DNA of 64,000 nucleotides, taken from positions 2,728,001-2,792,000 of the forward strand of contig NZ_CP009323.1 in NCBI RefSeq assembly GCF_000959725.1. Reading direction: 5' to 3'. This DNA comes from Burkholderia gladioli (lineage in GTDB: Bacteria; Pseudomonadota; Gammaproteobacteria; Burkholderiales; Burkholderiaceae). A program made the translations under genes and the position numbers. The notes under the pieces were generated by a model. The model saw only the letters and a program-made list of their open reading frames with translations. It was not told the origin of the DNA and did no database searches. This document shows positions 37,836 to 46,666 of this stretch, piece after piece (positions within the stretch are counted from its first letter, which is position 1; each line of letters opens with the position of its first letter).

Positions 37836-38426
37836 ATGAAAAAGCGTTTCGTTTTGACAAGCATCATGAGCGTGGCGGTCCTGCTGTCGGCATGCGGCGG
37901 CGGTGACGATGATGGCGGCACCCCGGTGGCCGGCGGAAACACCACGGGCTCGACCTCGCAGGGTTCGAAGGAGACGACGAAGGAGGCGGCGTTCTCCTGC
38001 CCGTCCAGCTACAAGAAACTGACGCTCTCGAACAGCAGCATCTCGAACGCGAACATGAACCTGGTGACCGACGACGGCATCGCGACGCTGACGATCAAGA
38101 CGCCGGCAAACGGCATCTCCGGCGACTTCGCCGTTTGCCTGGGCAAACCCGATCCGGTTCCCGCCGGCGTGGCGGCCGATTATGTCTACGAGGTAAAATC
38201 CGCCGGCGATCTGCATTCGATGGCCTCGTCGACGCTGACGCTGAACTTCAAGACGGACGTCAAGCCGACGCAGAATCCGCCCGTGATCGAGTATGCGAGC
38301 CTGTCGGGCGGCACCGTGAGCTATCAGCCGCTGCAGCAAGGCGCATCGATTTCGAACCCGCCGAACTACAGCGTGGCCGCCAACGCGCAGGCTTCCGGCC
38401 TGTACGTGGTGCGCCTGGCGAAGTAA
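37836..38426 (+). CDS. Lipoprotein of unknown function
   Basis: GAGG at 37826-37829 is too close to the ATG at 37830 and is well placed for the ATG at 37836, which gives 196 residues starting MKKRFVLTSIMSVAVLLSAC. The lipobox LSAC places it at the outer membrane or periplasm. A Gly/Asp/Thr-rich linker (GGGDDDGGTPVAGGNTTGST) is followed by a folded region with two Cys (SCPSSYKKLTL, FAVCLGKPDP). I do not recognise a family. It lies just downstream of the hemagglutinin remnant. Confidence 0.75.
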   Translation: MKKRFVLTSIMSVAVLLSACGGGDDDGGTPVAGGNTTGSTSQGSKETTKEAAFSCPSSYKKLTLSNSSISNANMNLVTDDGIATLTIKTPANGISGDFAVCLGKPDPVPAGVAADYVYEVKSAGDLHSMASSTLTLNFKTDVKPTQNPPVIEYASLSGGTVSYQPLQQGASISNPPNYSVAANAQASGLYVVRLAK

Positions 38427-38570
38427 GTCGGCAAATTGCCGTTTGAGCTCGTTCTCATCGGCACTTGGGACGCGGCGTCGAAAGCCGCCGCGTCCCGCAA
38501 GCTCAAGCGTCGAAGCCCGCACGGGCCTGGGAGTTCGCCCGATTCAAACCCGCCGCACAAGCAAAGAGAT

Positions 38571-39182
38571 ATGCAAACCGTTGCCGTTCTGGACTTCGAA
38601 ACCACCGGACTTTCCCCCGCCCAGGGCGACCGCGCCACCGAAATCGCCATCGTGCTGTTGCGCGATGGCGAAATCGTCGACCGCTATCAGAGCCTGATGA
38701 ACGCCGGCCGACGCATCCCGTCGGACGTGGTCGCGTTGACCGGCATCACGAACGACATGATCGCGTCGGCGCCGCCGGTGGCGAGCGTGATGCGGGAGGC
38801 GGCGGCGTTTGTCGGAAACCATCCGGTGGTGGCCCACAACGCCGGTTTCGACCGGCGTTTCTGGCAATCGGAGCTGGGGCTGCTCGGCGTGCCGTCGGCA
38901 CACGAATTCGCCTGCACGCTGCTGGTCGCGCGACGCATCTGTCCGCAGGCGCCAAGCCATCGACTGTCGAGCCTGGTCGAGATGCTGAGCCTGCCGAAGA
39001 CGGGCCGTGCTCACCGTGCGATGGTCGACGCGGAGATGGCGAGCCATCTGTGGTGCCGCCTGCAAAGCGACATGGCGCGGACCTACGGCCTGAGCCGCAT
39101 CGATCACGCGCTCATGTCGCGACTGCAGAAGACCAGCAAGGCAAAGGTCGCGATGTTCCTGGGTTCGATGGTCGGCGCCTAG
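38571..39182 (+). CDS. 3'-5' exonuclease of the DnaQ/DEDD superfamily
   Basis: The frame is open from 38436, but the ATG at 38571 starts MQTVAVLDFETTGLSP, the ExoI motif (DFET). Other motifs are VVAHNAGFDRRFW near residue 87 and HRAMVDAEM near residue 152 (ExoIIIepsilon, H...D). It is a small 203-residue enzyme resembling the DNA polymerase III epsilon-like or oligoribonuclease-like exonucleases. A C-terminal tail of about 30 residues follows. Cytoplasmic role: DNA or RNA 3'-end trimming; the actual substrate is not clear. Confidence 0.87.
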   Translation: MQTVAVLDFETTGLSPAQGDRATEIAIVLLRDGEIVDRYQSLMNAGRRIPSDVVALTGITNDMIASAPPVASVMREAAAFVGNHPVVAHNAGFDRRFWQSELGLLGVPSAHEFACTLLVARRICPQAPSHRLSSLVEMLSLPKTGRAHRAMVDAEMASHLWCRLQSDMARTYGLSRIDHALMSRLQKTSKAKVAMFLGSMVGA

Positions 39183-39206
39183 TAGGGAGCCGCGAGGCCG
39201 CCCCCG

Positions 39207-40895
39207 TCACGACGTCGCACAGACAAAGCTGCTCGCCCGATTCACATTCCCCTTGCCCACATAGCGCGGAAACGCCGGATATCGGCACAGCGGGCGCGTG
39301 CGCCCATTGGTGGCCGGCACGATATCGGTGGCCAGCAGCGTTTCCGGCGACACATCGTGCGACACCCATCGATCGAGCGCGCCGAGCAGATCGACCGACG
39401 GAATGAACACGCCGTTGCCGTGCTGGAAACCCGGCGCCATGTAGAGGCGCATGAAGCCATCCACACGCTCCTGCCCGTAACGCGCAACCAGCCTGTCGTA
39501 ATACGCGATCGTCTGGTTCGGGCTGATCACTTCATCGGCCAGCCCCTGCATGGTGATCAGCTTGCCGCCGCGCGCGATGAAGCGCGAGAGGTCCGGATTC
39601 ATCGCGCCGATCGTCTTCGATAGCGAGACCAGGCGCTGCTGGTAGCGGCCAGGGTGCTTCACGTCGAAGTCGAGCCCGTTGAAGCCGGTGTCGCGGGTGA
39701 CGAAGTAGCGGATATAGGCATCGCCCTGCGCGAACAGATAGCCGTTTTCATGGAACTGCGGCTGCGCGAGCGGCAAGGGCGAATTGGCGAGGCCGAGCCC
39801 GCTCGTGAAGCGCGTGCCCTGGAACACGTTGTAGCCGCGATAGCCGTCGACGTTCCAGGCGAGCGGGTAGGGCAGGTGCAGCCCGTCGCGCAGCAATTCG
39901 AGCGTTGAGAGCTGCGTCGGCGTCAGGCAGGCGCCGGGGCTGGCGACGATCGCCGGCATCTGCGCCGGCACGTCCTCCGCCGATGCACGCTGATCCGGAC
40001 AACGCAAGGAATCGATGATCTCCGGCTCCTTCGCGCGGCAGGCCTCGACATCGCTGATGATCCCGTCGGCGACGCCGTCCAGCGCATCGCAAACCTGCAA
40101 GGTCCGCTCGTACACGCGTTCGAGCAGATGCCTCGACACGAACCCGCCCGGCCTGCGGTACTCGGCCCGTCCCACCGCCACGCCGATCAGGCGCACGCCG
40201 GTGAAGTTCAGCGCGGGCGCGTTGGCGATCACGCCGTCGTAGTCGTCGGGGTAGCGCTGGATCACCGTGTAGGCTTCGCGGCCGCCCGTCGAGCCGCCCG
40301 CGAAATACATCTTGTCGGGCGCGCGTTCGTAGCCGCGCGTGATCAGCGCGAGCGCCACGTCGTGGACCTTCTTCAGATGCGCGTAGCCGTAGTTCATGAC
40401 GGCCTCGTCGAGCATGCCGAAGCTGCCTTCCCCCGGGTTGCCGATATGGCCGGAATCGTCGCCGAAGGTGGCGTAACCCTGGGCGAGCGGCGCGATATCG
40501 GGCGAGAACGGCGTCGGGCCGGTGCCGGTCACGACCACGCCGTTGTAGCCGCCGCCGCCGAATTGCAGCGCGCGGCGGTTCCAGCGATCCGGCAGGTTCA
40601 TCTCGAAGCGGATGTCGGGCGTGCCGGCCGTCTTCGCGCGGATCACGCCGGTCAGCCGGCAATAATCGCCATCCTGGTTGCCGATCGTGGTCGCGCCGAT
40701 GGTCGAGGCGGTCTGCACCATCGCGCCGTCGGTCGGCAGGCCGATTTCAGCCGGGGGAATCTGCACGCCGGCCAGGTCCAGGCAGTGGCGCGGCTGCCGG
40801 GGCGCGTGTTGCGCGGCCGCCGGGAAGCTGGCGGCGAGCATGGCCGAGGCGAGGGAGAAGACGATGAGGATCCTATGTGCCGAATGCTGTTTCAT
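39207..40895 (-). CDS. Secreted tannase/feruloyl-esterase family hydrolase
   Basis: The 562-residue protein has a signal peptide (to about residue 29, ending AAAQHA). The catalytic triad of the family can be placed: Ser202 in GGSTGGREA, Asp in GLADEVISPN, His in MAPGFQHGNG. Conserved Cys are visible, including CPDQ, VCDALDGVADGIISD and PGACL. The calcium-binding lid, DALDGVADG, is present. Enzymes of this family cleave gallate or ferulate esters from plant material, which suits a plant-associated Burkholderia. It is a single gene in its strand. Confidence 0.9.
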   Translation of the reverse strand: MKQHSAHRILIVFSLASAMLAASFPAAAQHAPRQPRHCLDLAGVQIPPAEIGLPTDGAMVQTASTIGATTIGNQDGDYCRLTGVIRAKTAGTPDIRFEMNLPDRWNRRALQFGGGGYNGVVVTGTGPTPFSPDIAPLAQGYATFGDDSGHIGNPGEGSFGMLDEAVMNYGYAHLKKVHDVALALITRGYERAPDKMYFAGGSTGGREAYTVIQRYPDDYDGVIANAPALNFTGVRLIGVAVGRAEYRRPGGFVSRHLLERVYERTLQVCDALDGVADGIISDVEACRAKEPEIIDSLRCPDQRASAEDVPAQMPAIVASPGACLTPTQLSTLELLRDGLHLPYPLAWNVDGYRGYNVFQGTRFTSGLGLANSPLPLAQPQFHENGYLFAQGDAYIRYFVTRDTGFNGLDFDVKHPGRYQQRLVSLSKTIGAMNPDLSRFIARGGKLITMQGLADEVISPNQTIAYYDRLVARYGQERVDGFMRLYMAPGFQHGNGVFIPSVDLLGALDRWVSHDVSPETLLATDIVPATNGRTRPLCRYPAFPRYVGKGNVNRASSFVCATS

Positions 40896-41121
40896 TGCCG
40901 CTGAAGGGGCTGGACCGGGAAGCGAGCCCGGCCGGGCGGCACGAGGCGCGGCGCCGGGCGGGCGTGGGCGAATTGTCGGGATGACAGGATCGCGATGAAT
41001 TGTTCCCGGAGTATTTCATGACAAAACGCGAGGCGCGATCGGTGTTGCCCATAGTTCGCCCGAAGCCGGCGGGAACCTGGACCGTTCGCACCGCGGCCGT
41101 GTGGAGGGCCCCGCATCGCGC

Positions 41122-42054
41122 TCAGATCGCCACCCGCAGCGACCCGACCCGACGCCCGCCATCCCCGGCCGCCTCGCCGGGCGCGCCGAGCTGCAAGGCA
41201 TGAAACAGGAAGCGCTGCAGCGTGGCCGACGCCGAACCCGGATCGCCGGCATCCGCATGACTGAACAAGCCGAAATCCGCCATCGGTGGCGCCGGCAGGC
41301 CGGCCGCGCGCGGATCGAGCACACGCATCGAGTCGCGGCGCACGTTCCAGTCCAGCAGCACCGCCACGCCCAGCCCGGCCTCCACGGCCGACTGGATCGC
41401 CGACAGGCTGGTGCTGGTGCAGATCACGCGCCACGCAATGCCCGCATCGCGCAGCGTCGCGAACAGCTTCTCCTGCCACGGGCAGGTGCCGCCGAAGGCC
41501 ACGATCGGCAGCGGTTCGCCGCGCGTGAACGCCTCGCGCGTGCGCGCGGCGGCCCAGTGCAGCGGATGCTGCCAGGTGACGAGCGGCTCGGCGCGGATCA
41601 GGCTGGGATCGCCGATCGCGAAATCGAGCGAGGTATTGGCCAGGCGCTGCGACAGCACCGGGCTCGCGTCGACCACGATCTCCAGCGCGACATTTGGGAA
41701 CGCGGCCGCGAACTGCGAGAGCGCGTGCGGCAGGTGGCCCACCGCGATGTCCTCCAGGATGCCGAGCCGCACCGTGCCCGAGATCTCGCCCGCGTTGAGC
41801 GCCGCGCGCGCGGCCAGGCCGATGCCGAGCAGCTCGTGCGCATAGGGCAGCAGCACGCTGCCGGCCGCGGTCGGCTTCACGCCGCGCGGCGAGCGTTCCA
41901 GCAGGCGCTGGCCGACCTCGTCCTCGAGCCGCCGCAAGGCCATGCTGACGGCGGCCTGGGTGCGCCGCAGCGCGGTGGCCGCGCCGCTCACGCTGCCGGT
42001 TTCGACCACCGTCACGAAGGTGCGCAGCAGGGTGCTGTCGAGATCTCGGATCAT
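41122..42054 (-). CDS. LysR-family regulator, divergent from the DMT exporter
   Basis: The ATG at 42054 (MIRDLDSTLLRTFVTVVE) follows AGGAAA; a farther one at 42075 is less likely. The product is 310 residues. The helix-turn-helix is in SVSGAATALRRTQAAVSMALRRLE, and the C-terminal effector domain spans about 90-290 (LGILEDIAVGHLPHAL, IAWRVICTS, VEAGLGVAVLL). It is transcribed away from the exporter at 42146 and the two share a 90-bp control region with a palindrome at 42080-42092. Likely regulator of the exporter and the operon at 43211-46488. Confidence 0.9.
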   Translation of the reverse strand: MIRDLDSTLLRTFVTVVETGSVSGAATALRRTQAAVSMALRRLEDEVGQRLLERSPRGVKPTAAGSVLLPYAHELLGIGLAARAALNAGEISGTVRLGILEDIAVGHLPHALSQFAAAFPNVALEIVVDASPVLSQRLANTSLDFAIGDPSLIRAEPLVTWQHPLHWAAARTREAFTRGEPLPIVAFGGTCPWQEKLFATLRDAGIAWRVICTSTSLSAIQSAVEAGLGVAVLLDWNVRRDSMRVLDPRAAGLPAPPMADFGLFSHADAGDPGSASATLQRFLFHALQLGAPGEAAGDGGRRVGSLRVAI

Positions 42055-42079
42055 CAATTTTCCTGATGCGGCCATAAGA

Positions 42080-42092
42080 ATAAGCAGCTTAT
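42080..42092. promoter_or_regulatory. Palindrome in the LysR/exporter intergenic region
   Basis: ATAAG-CAG-CTTAT is a perfect inverted repeat midway between the two divergent starts, and a further ATAAG half-site lies at 42074. It is a good candidate for the LysR-type binding site. Confidence 0.65.
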
Positions 42093-42145
42093 ACCACGCG
42101 CCCGAGCCCGGTTAGACTCGCTCGGTCACCTACCTGGAACCCACC

Positions 42146-43042
42146 ATGAGCGATGAATTGAGCGCCGCCCGGGCGGACGGCGGCCCGCCTGCCGAATCGC
42201 GCGCTCCTGCGTCGTTCGCGGCTGCTATCGCGCCGTTGCTGGCGGTCGCCTCGATGTGCAGCGTGCAGTTGGGCGCCGCGCTGTCGCGGCCGGCGACGAT
42301 CGAATACGGCACCGTCAGCACCACCTGGCTGCGGCTCTGTTTCGCCGCGCTGGTGCTCGCGGTGGTGGTGCGCCCGCCGCTGCACAGCTATTCTCGCCAG
42401 CGCTGGATCGCCGCGATCGCGCTGGGCAGCGCGATGGCCGGCATGACGCTGTGCTTCTTCGAGGCGGCGCGCCGCGTGCCGCTCGGGCTCGCGGTCGCGA
42501 TCAACTTCCTCGGGCCGCTGGCGATCGCCACCTTCCGCGTGCGCAAGCCGGCCCTGCTGCTGTGGCCGGTGCTGGCGCTGGCCGGCGTGCTGCTGCTGGC
42601 GCGCCAGGACGGCATGTGGGTCGCCACGCCCGCCGCGCTGGTGTTCCCGGTCGGCTCGGCGCTCGGCTGGGCCGCCTACATCCTGCTGATGAAGCGCGTG
42701 GGCACGCTGTTCGACGGCCTGCAGGGGCTCGCCACCTCGCTGATCGTGGCCGCGCTGGTGACCACGCCGTTCGGCATCGCGCAAAGCGGCGGCCACCTGC
42801 CCGCCGGGCAGTTGCTCGACGCGGCCTACCTGGCGATGCTGGTGCCGCTGTTTCCCTACGTGCTGGAGCTGATCGCGCTGCGCAGCATGAGCGCCTCGTC
42901 GTTCGGCATCCTGATGAGCGCCGAGCCGGCGATCGCCGCGGCGATCGGTTTCCTGGTGCTCTCGCAGCCCTTGAGCGCGCTACAGATCGCAGGCACCTTC
43001 TGCGTGGTGGCCGCGAGCATCGGCGCGGTCGTACAGAAGTAA
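42146..43042 (+). CDS. EamA/DMT-family exporter (RhtA-like), divergent from LysR
   Basis: A 298-residue inner-membrane protein with ten hydrophobic segments in two repeats, including LAAVASMCSVQLGAALSRP, AVAINFLGPLAIATF and MLVPLFPYVLELIALRSM. RhtA-like amino-acid and metabolite exporters have this layout. The stop is 168 bp before the haem-oxygenase-like gene. Placement next to a biosynthetic operon suggests export of its product, or self-protection; this is inference. Confidence 0.85.
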   Translation: MSDELSAARADGGPPAESRAPASFAAAIAPLLAVASMCSVQLGAALSRPATIEYGTVSTTWLRLCFAALVLAVVVRPPLHSYSRQRWIAAIALGSAMAGMTLCFFEAARRVPLGLAVAINFLGPLAIATFRVRKPALLLWPVLALAGVLLLARQDGMWVATPAALVFPVGSALGWAAYILLMKRVGTLFDGLQGLATSLIVAALVTTPFGIAQSGGHLPAGQLLDAAYLAMLVPLFPYVLELIALRSMSASSFGILMSAEPAIAAAIGFLVLSQPLSALQIAGTFCVVAASIGAVVQK

Positions 43043-43210
43043 CCGGCCCCGCCGGTCATCATAAAAGCCGACGCAGGATGGCGCGCCGAGCGGCGCCGCC
43101 TTCCGCAGCCGCGCTGTCTTTCCTCCCATGTCATCGAGTAGCCGAAAGCCGGATCGCGGGCAGTGCCCGCGCCGGACCGTCCCCTATGACCTGGAACCTG
43201 GAGAGAAAAG

Positions 43211-43906
43211 ATGGCAAACCACGATCGCGCCCGCTTCGAGCAAGTCGCCGAGCAGTCCATCAACCGGCTGTTCGCGGCATCGCCGGCAACGGCCGCGTTC
43301 CATCGCGGCGAAGGCATCGACCGCGAGTTCTATCGGCGGCACCTGGTCGAAACCGTGCTGCGCATCCGCCTCAACAACGAAGTCGATGCCTTCGCGCTCT
43401 ACAAGATCGGCTTCAAGGACAACCACCTCGCGCAGATCCTCGCGCAATACCTGGCCGAGGAATACGGCCATGAAGGCCTGTTCCTGCGCGACATCGAGAA
43501 GTTCGGCCTGACCGACAAGCAGGTCGACGCGATCCAGCCCTTCCACAGCACCGACAAGCTGATCGGCTACCTGTACCTGAGCATCGGCCGCGACGGCCCG
43601 CTGCCGACCATGGTGTGGAACTGGTTCGTCGAATGGTATTCGGATCGCTACAACAAGATCATCACCGAGGCGGCGGCGCAGGCCTTCGGCCAGGAGCTGG
43701 TGAAGGGCTCGCTCGGCCATATCCAGTACGACGAATCGCACGATCACGACGACCTGATGTGGGGCGCGGTGCAGCGCGCGATCGACGGCTGGGGCGGCAT
43801 CGACAAGGCCGAAGCCTATTTGCGCCACTTCGTCGGCCTGATCGGCGAGTACTTCGACGAACTGCGCGAGGCGACCCAGGCGCAGCCGGAAGCGGTTGCC
43901 GCTTGA
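43211..43906 (+). CDS. Haem-oxygenase-like di-metal oxygenase (HDO)
   Basis: The 231-residue protein is all-helical in appearance and keeps the metal-ligand set of haem-oxygenase-like diiron oxidases: Glu84-x2-His87 in AEEYGHE, Glu141 in FVEWYSDRY, and His170-x3-Asp174-x2-His177 in HIQYDESH. The spacing is close to UndA-type enzymes (E101, H104, E159, H194). These enzymes use Fe and O2 to oxidise or decarboxylate amino acids and fatty acids, or to form N-N or C=C bonds. It is the first gene of an operon with two ATP-grasp genes. TenA is excluded, because its conserved thiaminase residues are not apparent. Confidence 0.8.
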   Translation: MANHDRARFEQVAEQSINRLFAASPATAAFHRGEGIDREFYRRHLVETVLRIRLNNEVDAFALYKIGFKDNHLAQILAQYLAEEYGHEGLFLRDIEKFGLTDKQVDAIQPFHSTDKLIGYLYLSIGRDGPLPTMVWNWFVEWYSDRYNKIITEAAAQAFGQELVKGSLGHIQYDESHDHDDLMWGAVQRAIDGWGGIDKAEAYLRHFVGLIGEYFDELREATQAQPEAVAA

Positions 43907-43916
43907 GGGGCGCGCC

Positions 43917-45155
43917 ATGACCGCCATCATCGTGCTGGAACCGGCGTCGTCGGGCGCGGCGCTGGTCGTCGCCGCCGCGCGGCTCGGGCTTGCCGCCCAC
44001 GTGTTTTCCGCCGATCGCGACGAGCGCATCGTGCCGCCCGAGCTGCGCGCGGCCGCCGCCTCGTTTACCGCCGTGGATACGAGTTCGCCGGCGGCGGTCG
44101 CGGCCGCCGCGCGCGCGCTCGGCGCCGAGGCGATCGTCCCGGGCTTCGAATACGTGGTCGGCGTGGCCGCGCAGGCGGCCGAGCGGCTGGGCCTGCCGCA
44201 TCTGCCGCCCGACGCGGCGGCCCTCACGCGCGACAAGCATCGCAGCCGGCAGCGGCTGGCCGAGGCCGGGCTGGCGGTGCCGCGCTTCGCGCGGATCGCG
44301 TCACCGGCCGAGCTGGAGGCCGCCGCCGAGCGGGTCGGGTTCCCGGCCGTGCTCAAGCCCGTCGACGGCTGCGGCAGCCAGCTGGTGACGCGCGTCGATT
44401 CGCTGCCGGCGCTGCGCGAGGCCGTCGAGCGCGCCACCCGCGAGGGCGTGGTCGACATGGGCCGCGAGCTCGGCCAGGCGCTGCTGCTCGAGCAATATCT
44501 CGACGGCCCCGAATACAGCCTGGAGGGCTACGTCGGCCGGCACGGGCCGCGCGTGCTCGCGGTGACCGAGAAGCTGCTCGGGCCCGAGCCGTACTTCGTC
44601 GAGATGGGGCACGTGGTCGACGCGCCGCTCGCGCCCGAGACGCGGGCGACGCTGGTCGCCTATGTCGAGGCCGCGGCGGCGCGCATCGGGCTCACGCTCG
44701 GCGTGTTCCATGCCGAGGCGCGTATCACGCGCGACGGCCCGGTGCTGATCGAGATCGCCGCGCGACTCGGCGGCGATCGCATCTATCGGCTGGTCGAGCT
44801 CAGCAAGTCGATCTCGCTGCCCGAGGTGATGATCCGCGCCCATCTCGGCGAGGCGGACCCGGCGCCCGCCTACGAGGGCCGGCTCGCCACCCAGGTGAGC
44901 GGTGTGCGTTTCCTCGCGCCGGACGCGGCGGGGCGTTTCGCCGGCGTGCACGGCATCGAGCCGGTGCGCGCGCTGCCCGGTTTCGAGGAGATCGAGATCT
45001 ACCCGCGCCTTGGCGAGCTGGTGCCGCGCCTGACCGATTTTCGCGGCCGCGTCGGGCATGTGCTGTTCACAGCGCCGGATCGGGCGACGCTCGATCGGCG
45101 CGTGGCCGAGGCGCTGCGCGCGCTCGAATTCGGCCCCGCGCTGACCGATCTCTGA
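43917..45155 (+). CDS. ATP-grasp ligase 1 of the HDO operon
   Basis: The ATG at 43917 follows GAGGGG and gives 412 residues. The N-terminal pre-ATP-grasp part reads ALVVAAARLGLAAHVFSAD; the ATP-grasp core has GFPAVLKPVDGCGSQLVTRV near residues 141-160, EQYLDGPEYSLEGYV, and FHAEARITRDGPVLIEIAARLGGD with the Mg-binding residues. These belong to the carboxylate-amine ligase group (BacD/PurK-like), which join an acyl phosphate to an amine. It lies 10 bp after the HDO gene. Confidence 0.87.
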   Translation: MTAIIVLEPASSGAALVVAAARLGLAAHVFSADRDERIVPPELRAAAASFTAVDTSSPAAVAAAARALGAEAIVPGFEYVVGVAAQAAERLGLPHLPPDAAALTRDKHRSRQRLAEAGLAVPRFARIASPAELEAAAERVGFPAVLKPVDGCGSQLVTRVDSLPALREAVERATREGVVDMGRELGQALLLEQYLDGPEYSLEGYVGRHGPRVLAVTEKLLGPEPYFVEMGHVVDAPLAPETRATLVAYVEAAAARIGLTLGVFHAEARITRDGPVLIEIAARLGGDRIYRLVELSKSISLPEVMIRAHLGEADPAPAYEGRLATQVSGVRFLAPDAAGRFAGVHGIEPVRALPGFEEIEIYPRLGELVPRLTDFRGRVGHVLFTAPDRATLDRRVAEALRALEFGPALTDL

Positions 45156-45168
45156 AGGAGATACGCCA

Positions 45169-46488
45169 ATGAGCTTGCATCCGCAACCTTCTCCCGGGCG
45201 CAGCCGCATCGTCGTGCTCAATCGCTGGTCCGACGATTTCGCCGCCTATCACCGCTACATCGACCACGCCGCGCACGAGGTGGCCTATGTCTGCACGCCC
45301 GACGGCGCCGCCGCGCTCGCCGCCTCGCGTATCGCGCATCTCGAGCGGCTGCCCGACTTCCTCGACGAGGCGGCCCTGCACGAGGCCGTGCGAGCCTGCG
45401 GCGCGGCGCTGGGCGGCATCGACCGGCTGGTCGCGCTGTCGGAGTTCGACCTGATCGCGGCGGGCCGGCTGCGCGAGGCCTTCGACATTCCCGGCGATCG
45501 GCCCGCGGCGGTGGCTCGCTTTCGCGACAAGGCCGTGATGAAGCAGGTGGTGGCCGCGGCGGGCCTGCGCGTGCCGCGCTTCGTCGCGCTGGACGAGGTC
45601 GACGCGCCCGATGCGCCGGCGCTCGCCGCGCTGCGTTTTCCGCTGGTCCTGAAGCCGCGCGCCGGCGCGGCCAGCGCGGGCGTGCGGCGTGTCGATACGC
45701 CCGCGCAGCTCGCGGCGCTTTGGCCGACGCTGGCGCGTGCCGACCACGAGTGCGAGGAGTACATCGAGGGGCCGATCTATCACGTCGACGGGCTGGTCGC
45801 CGATGGCGAATTCGTGATCGCGCGTGCCTCGCGCTACGTCAACACCTGCCTCGATTTCGCCAACGGCAAGCCGCTCGGCTCGGTGATGCTCGACCCCGGC
45901 CCGGCCCACGACGCGCTGCTCGCGTTCGCGCGGGACAGCCTGCGCGCGCTCGGGCTCGACGACGGCGCCTTCCACCTGGAGGTGATCCGCGGCGGCGACG
46001 GCCTGACCTTCCTGGAGATCGGCGCGCGCGTCGGCGGCGGGGAGATTCCGTTCCTGTTCCGCGATCTCTATGGCGTCGACCTCTACGACCTGTGGGTCGC
46101 CCAGCAATCGGGCGACGCGGCGCGCTTCGCCGCGCGCGCGCAGGCGGCGCGGGCCGCGTCCGCCTCGCCGCTGCGCGGCGGCTTCCTGATGCTGCCCGAG
46201 CCGGTCGGCAGCCGCTTCGTCGAGGCCGAGGTGCCGTCGGGCATCGCGGCGCTGTATCGTGCCGTGCTGCCCAAGCGCCATCATGGCTTCGACGGCAAGG
46301 GCGGCTACGATACGATCCTCGCGCGCTTCCGCTATCGCGGGGCGTCGGAGGACGAGATCGGCGCGGCGATCGACGCCACGCTGCGCGAGTTCCGCTACAC
46401 GCTCGCGGATCTCACGGCGCCGAGCCGTCCCGGCTGGCCGCGCGGGCAGGGGGTGGCCCAGCTGCAATCGGCATCGGCAGCGGCCTGA
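45169..46488 (+). CDS. ATP-grasp ligase 2 of the HDO operon
   Basis: A 439-residue ATP-grasp protein preceded by AAGGAGA. Its core has FPLVLKPRAGAASAGVRRV near residues 157-175, ECEEYIEGPIYHVDGL, HLEVIRGGDGLTFLEIGARVGGGEIPF, which carry the ATP and metal ligands. It starts 13 bp after ligase 1. Two different ATP-grasp ligases in one operon suggest stepwise peptide-like or amide assembly of a small molecule. The C-terminus ends near a strong terminator. Confidence 0.87.
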   Translation: MSLHPQPSPGRSRIVVLNRWSDDFAAYHRYIDHAAHEVAYVCTPDGAAALAASRIAHLERLPDFLDEAALHEAVRACGAALGGIDRLVALSEFDLIAAGRLREAFDIPGDRPAAVARFRDKAVMKQVVAAAGLRVPRFVALDEVDAPDAPALAALRFPLVLKPRAGAASAGVRRVDTPAQLAALWPTLARADHECEEYIEGPIYHVDGLVADGEFVIARASRYVNTCLDFANGKPLGSVMLDPGPAHDALLAFARDSLRALGLDDGAFHLEVIRGGDGLTFLEIGARVGGGEIPFLFRDLYGVDLYDLWVAQQSGDAARFAARAQAARAASASPLRGGFLMLPEPVGSRFVEAEVPSGIAALYRAVLPKRHHGFDGKGGYDTILARFRYRGASEDEIGAAIDATLREFRYTLADLTAPSRPGWPRGQGVAQLQSASAAA

Positions 46489-46520
46489 ACCCGGTACCCC
46501 GGTACCCCGATACCCGGCAA

Positions 46521-46562
46521 CGGGCCCGGCACGCGAGCTTGTTGCCTCGCGTGCCGGGCCCG
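46521..46562 (+). terminator. Strong terminator after the ATP-grasp operon
   Basis: Bases 46521-46537 and 46546-46562 form a perfect 17-bp inverted repeat (CGGGCCCGGCACGCGAG and its complement), followed by TCTTT. It lies about 35 bp after the ligase 2 stop and is symmetrical, so it may also serve the convergent peptidase gene. Confidence 0.8.
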
Positions 46563-46666
46563 TCTTTCGTGGCGCGCGGCATCCCCCTCGAATCACCGGG
46601 AATCGCCGCGCTTTCTCCCGACGACATCGACGCCCCGATTCAGGTTGTCGATGCCGTCGCGCGACA

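Noticed and set aside
43211..43906. TenA-type thiaminase/thiamin salvage enzyme, given that thiC is in the same window
   Set aside because: The H-x3-D-x2-H and E-x2-H ligands are those of diiron oxygenases; thiC is 27 kb away and the neighbours are ATP-grasp ligases.
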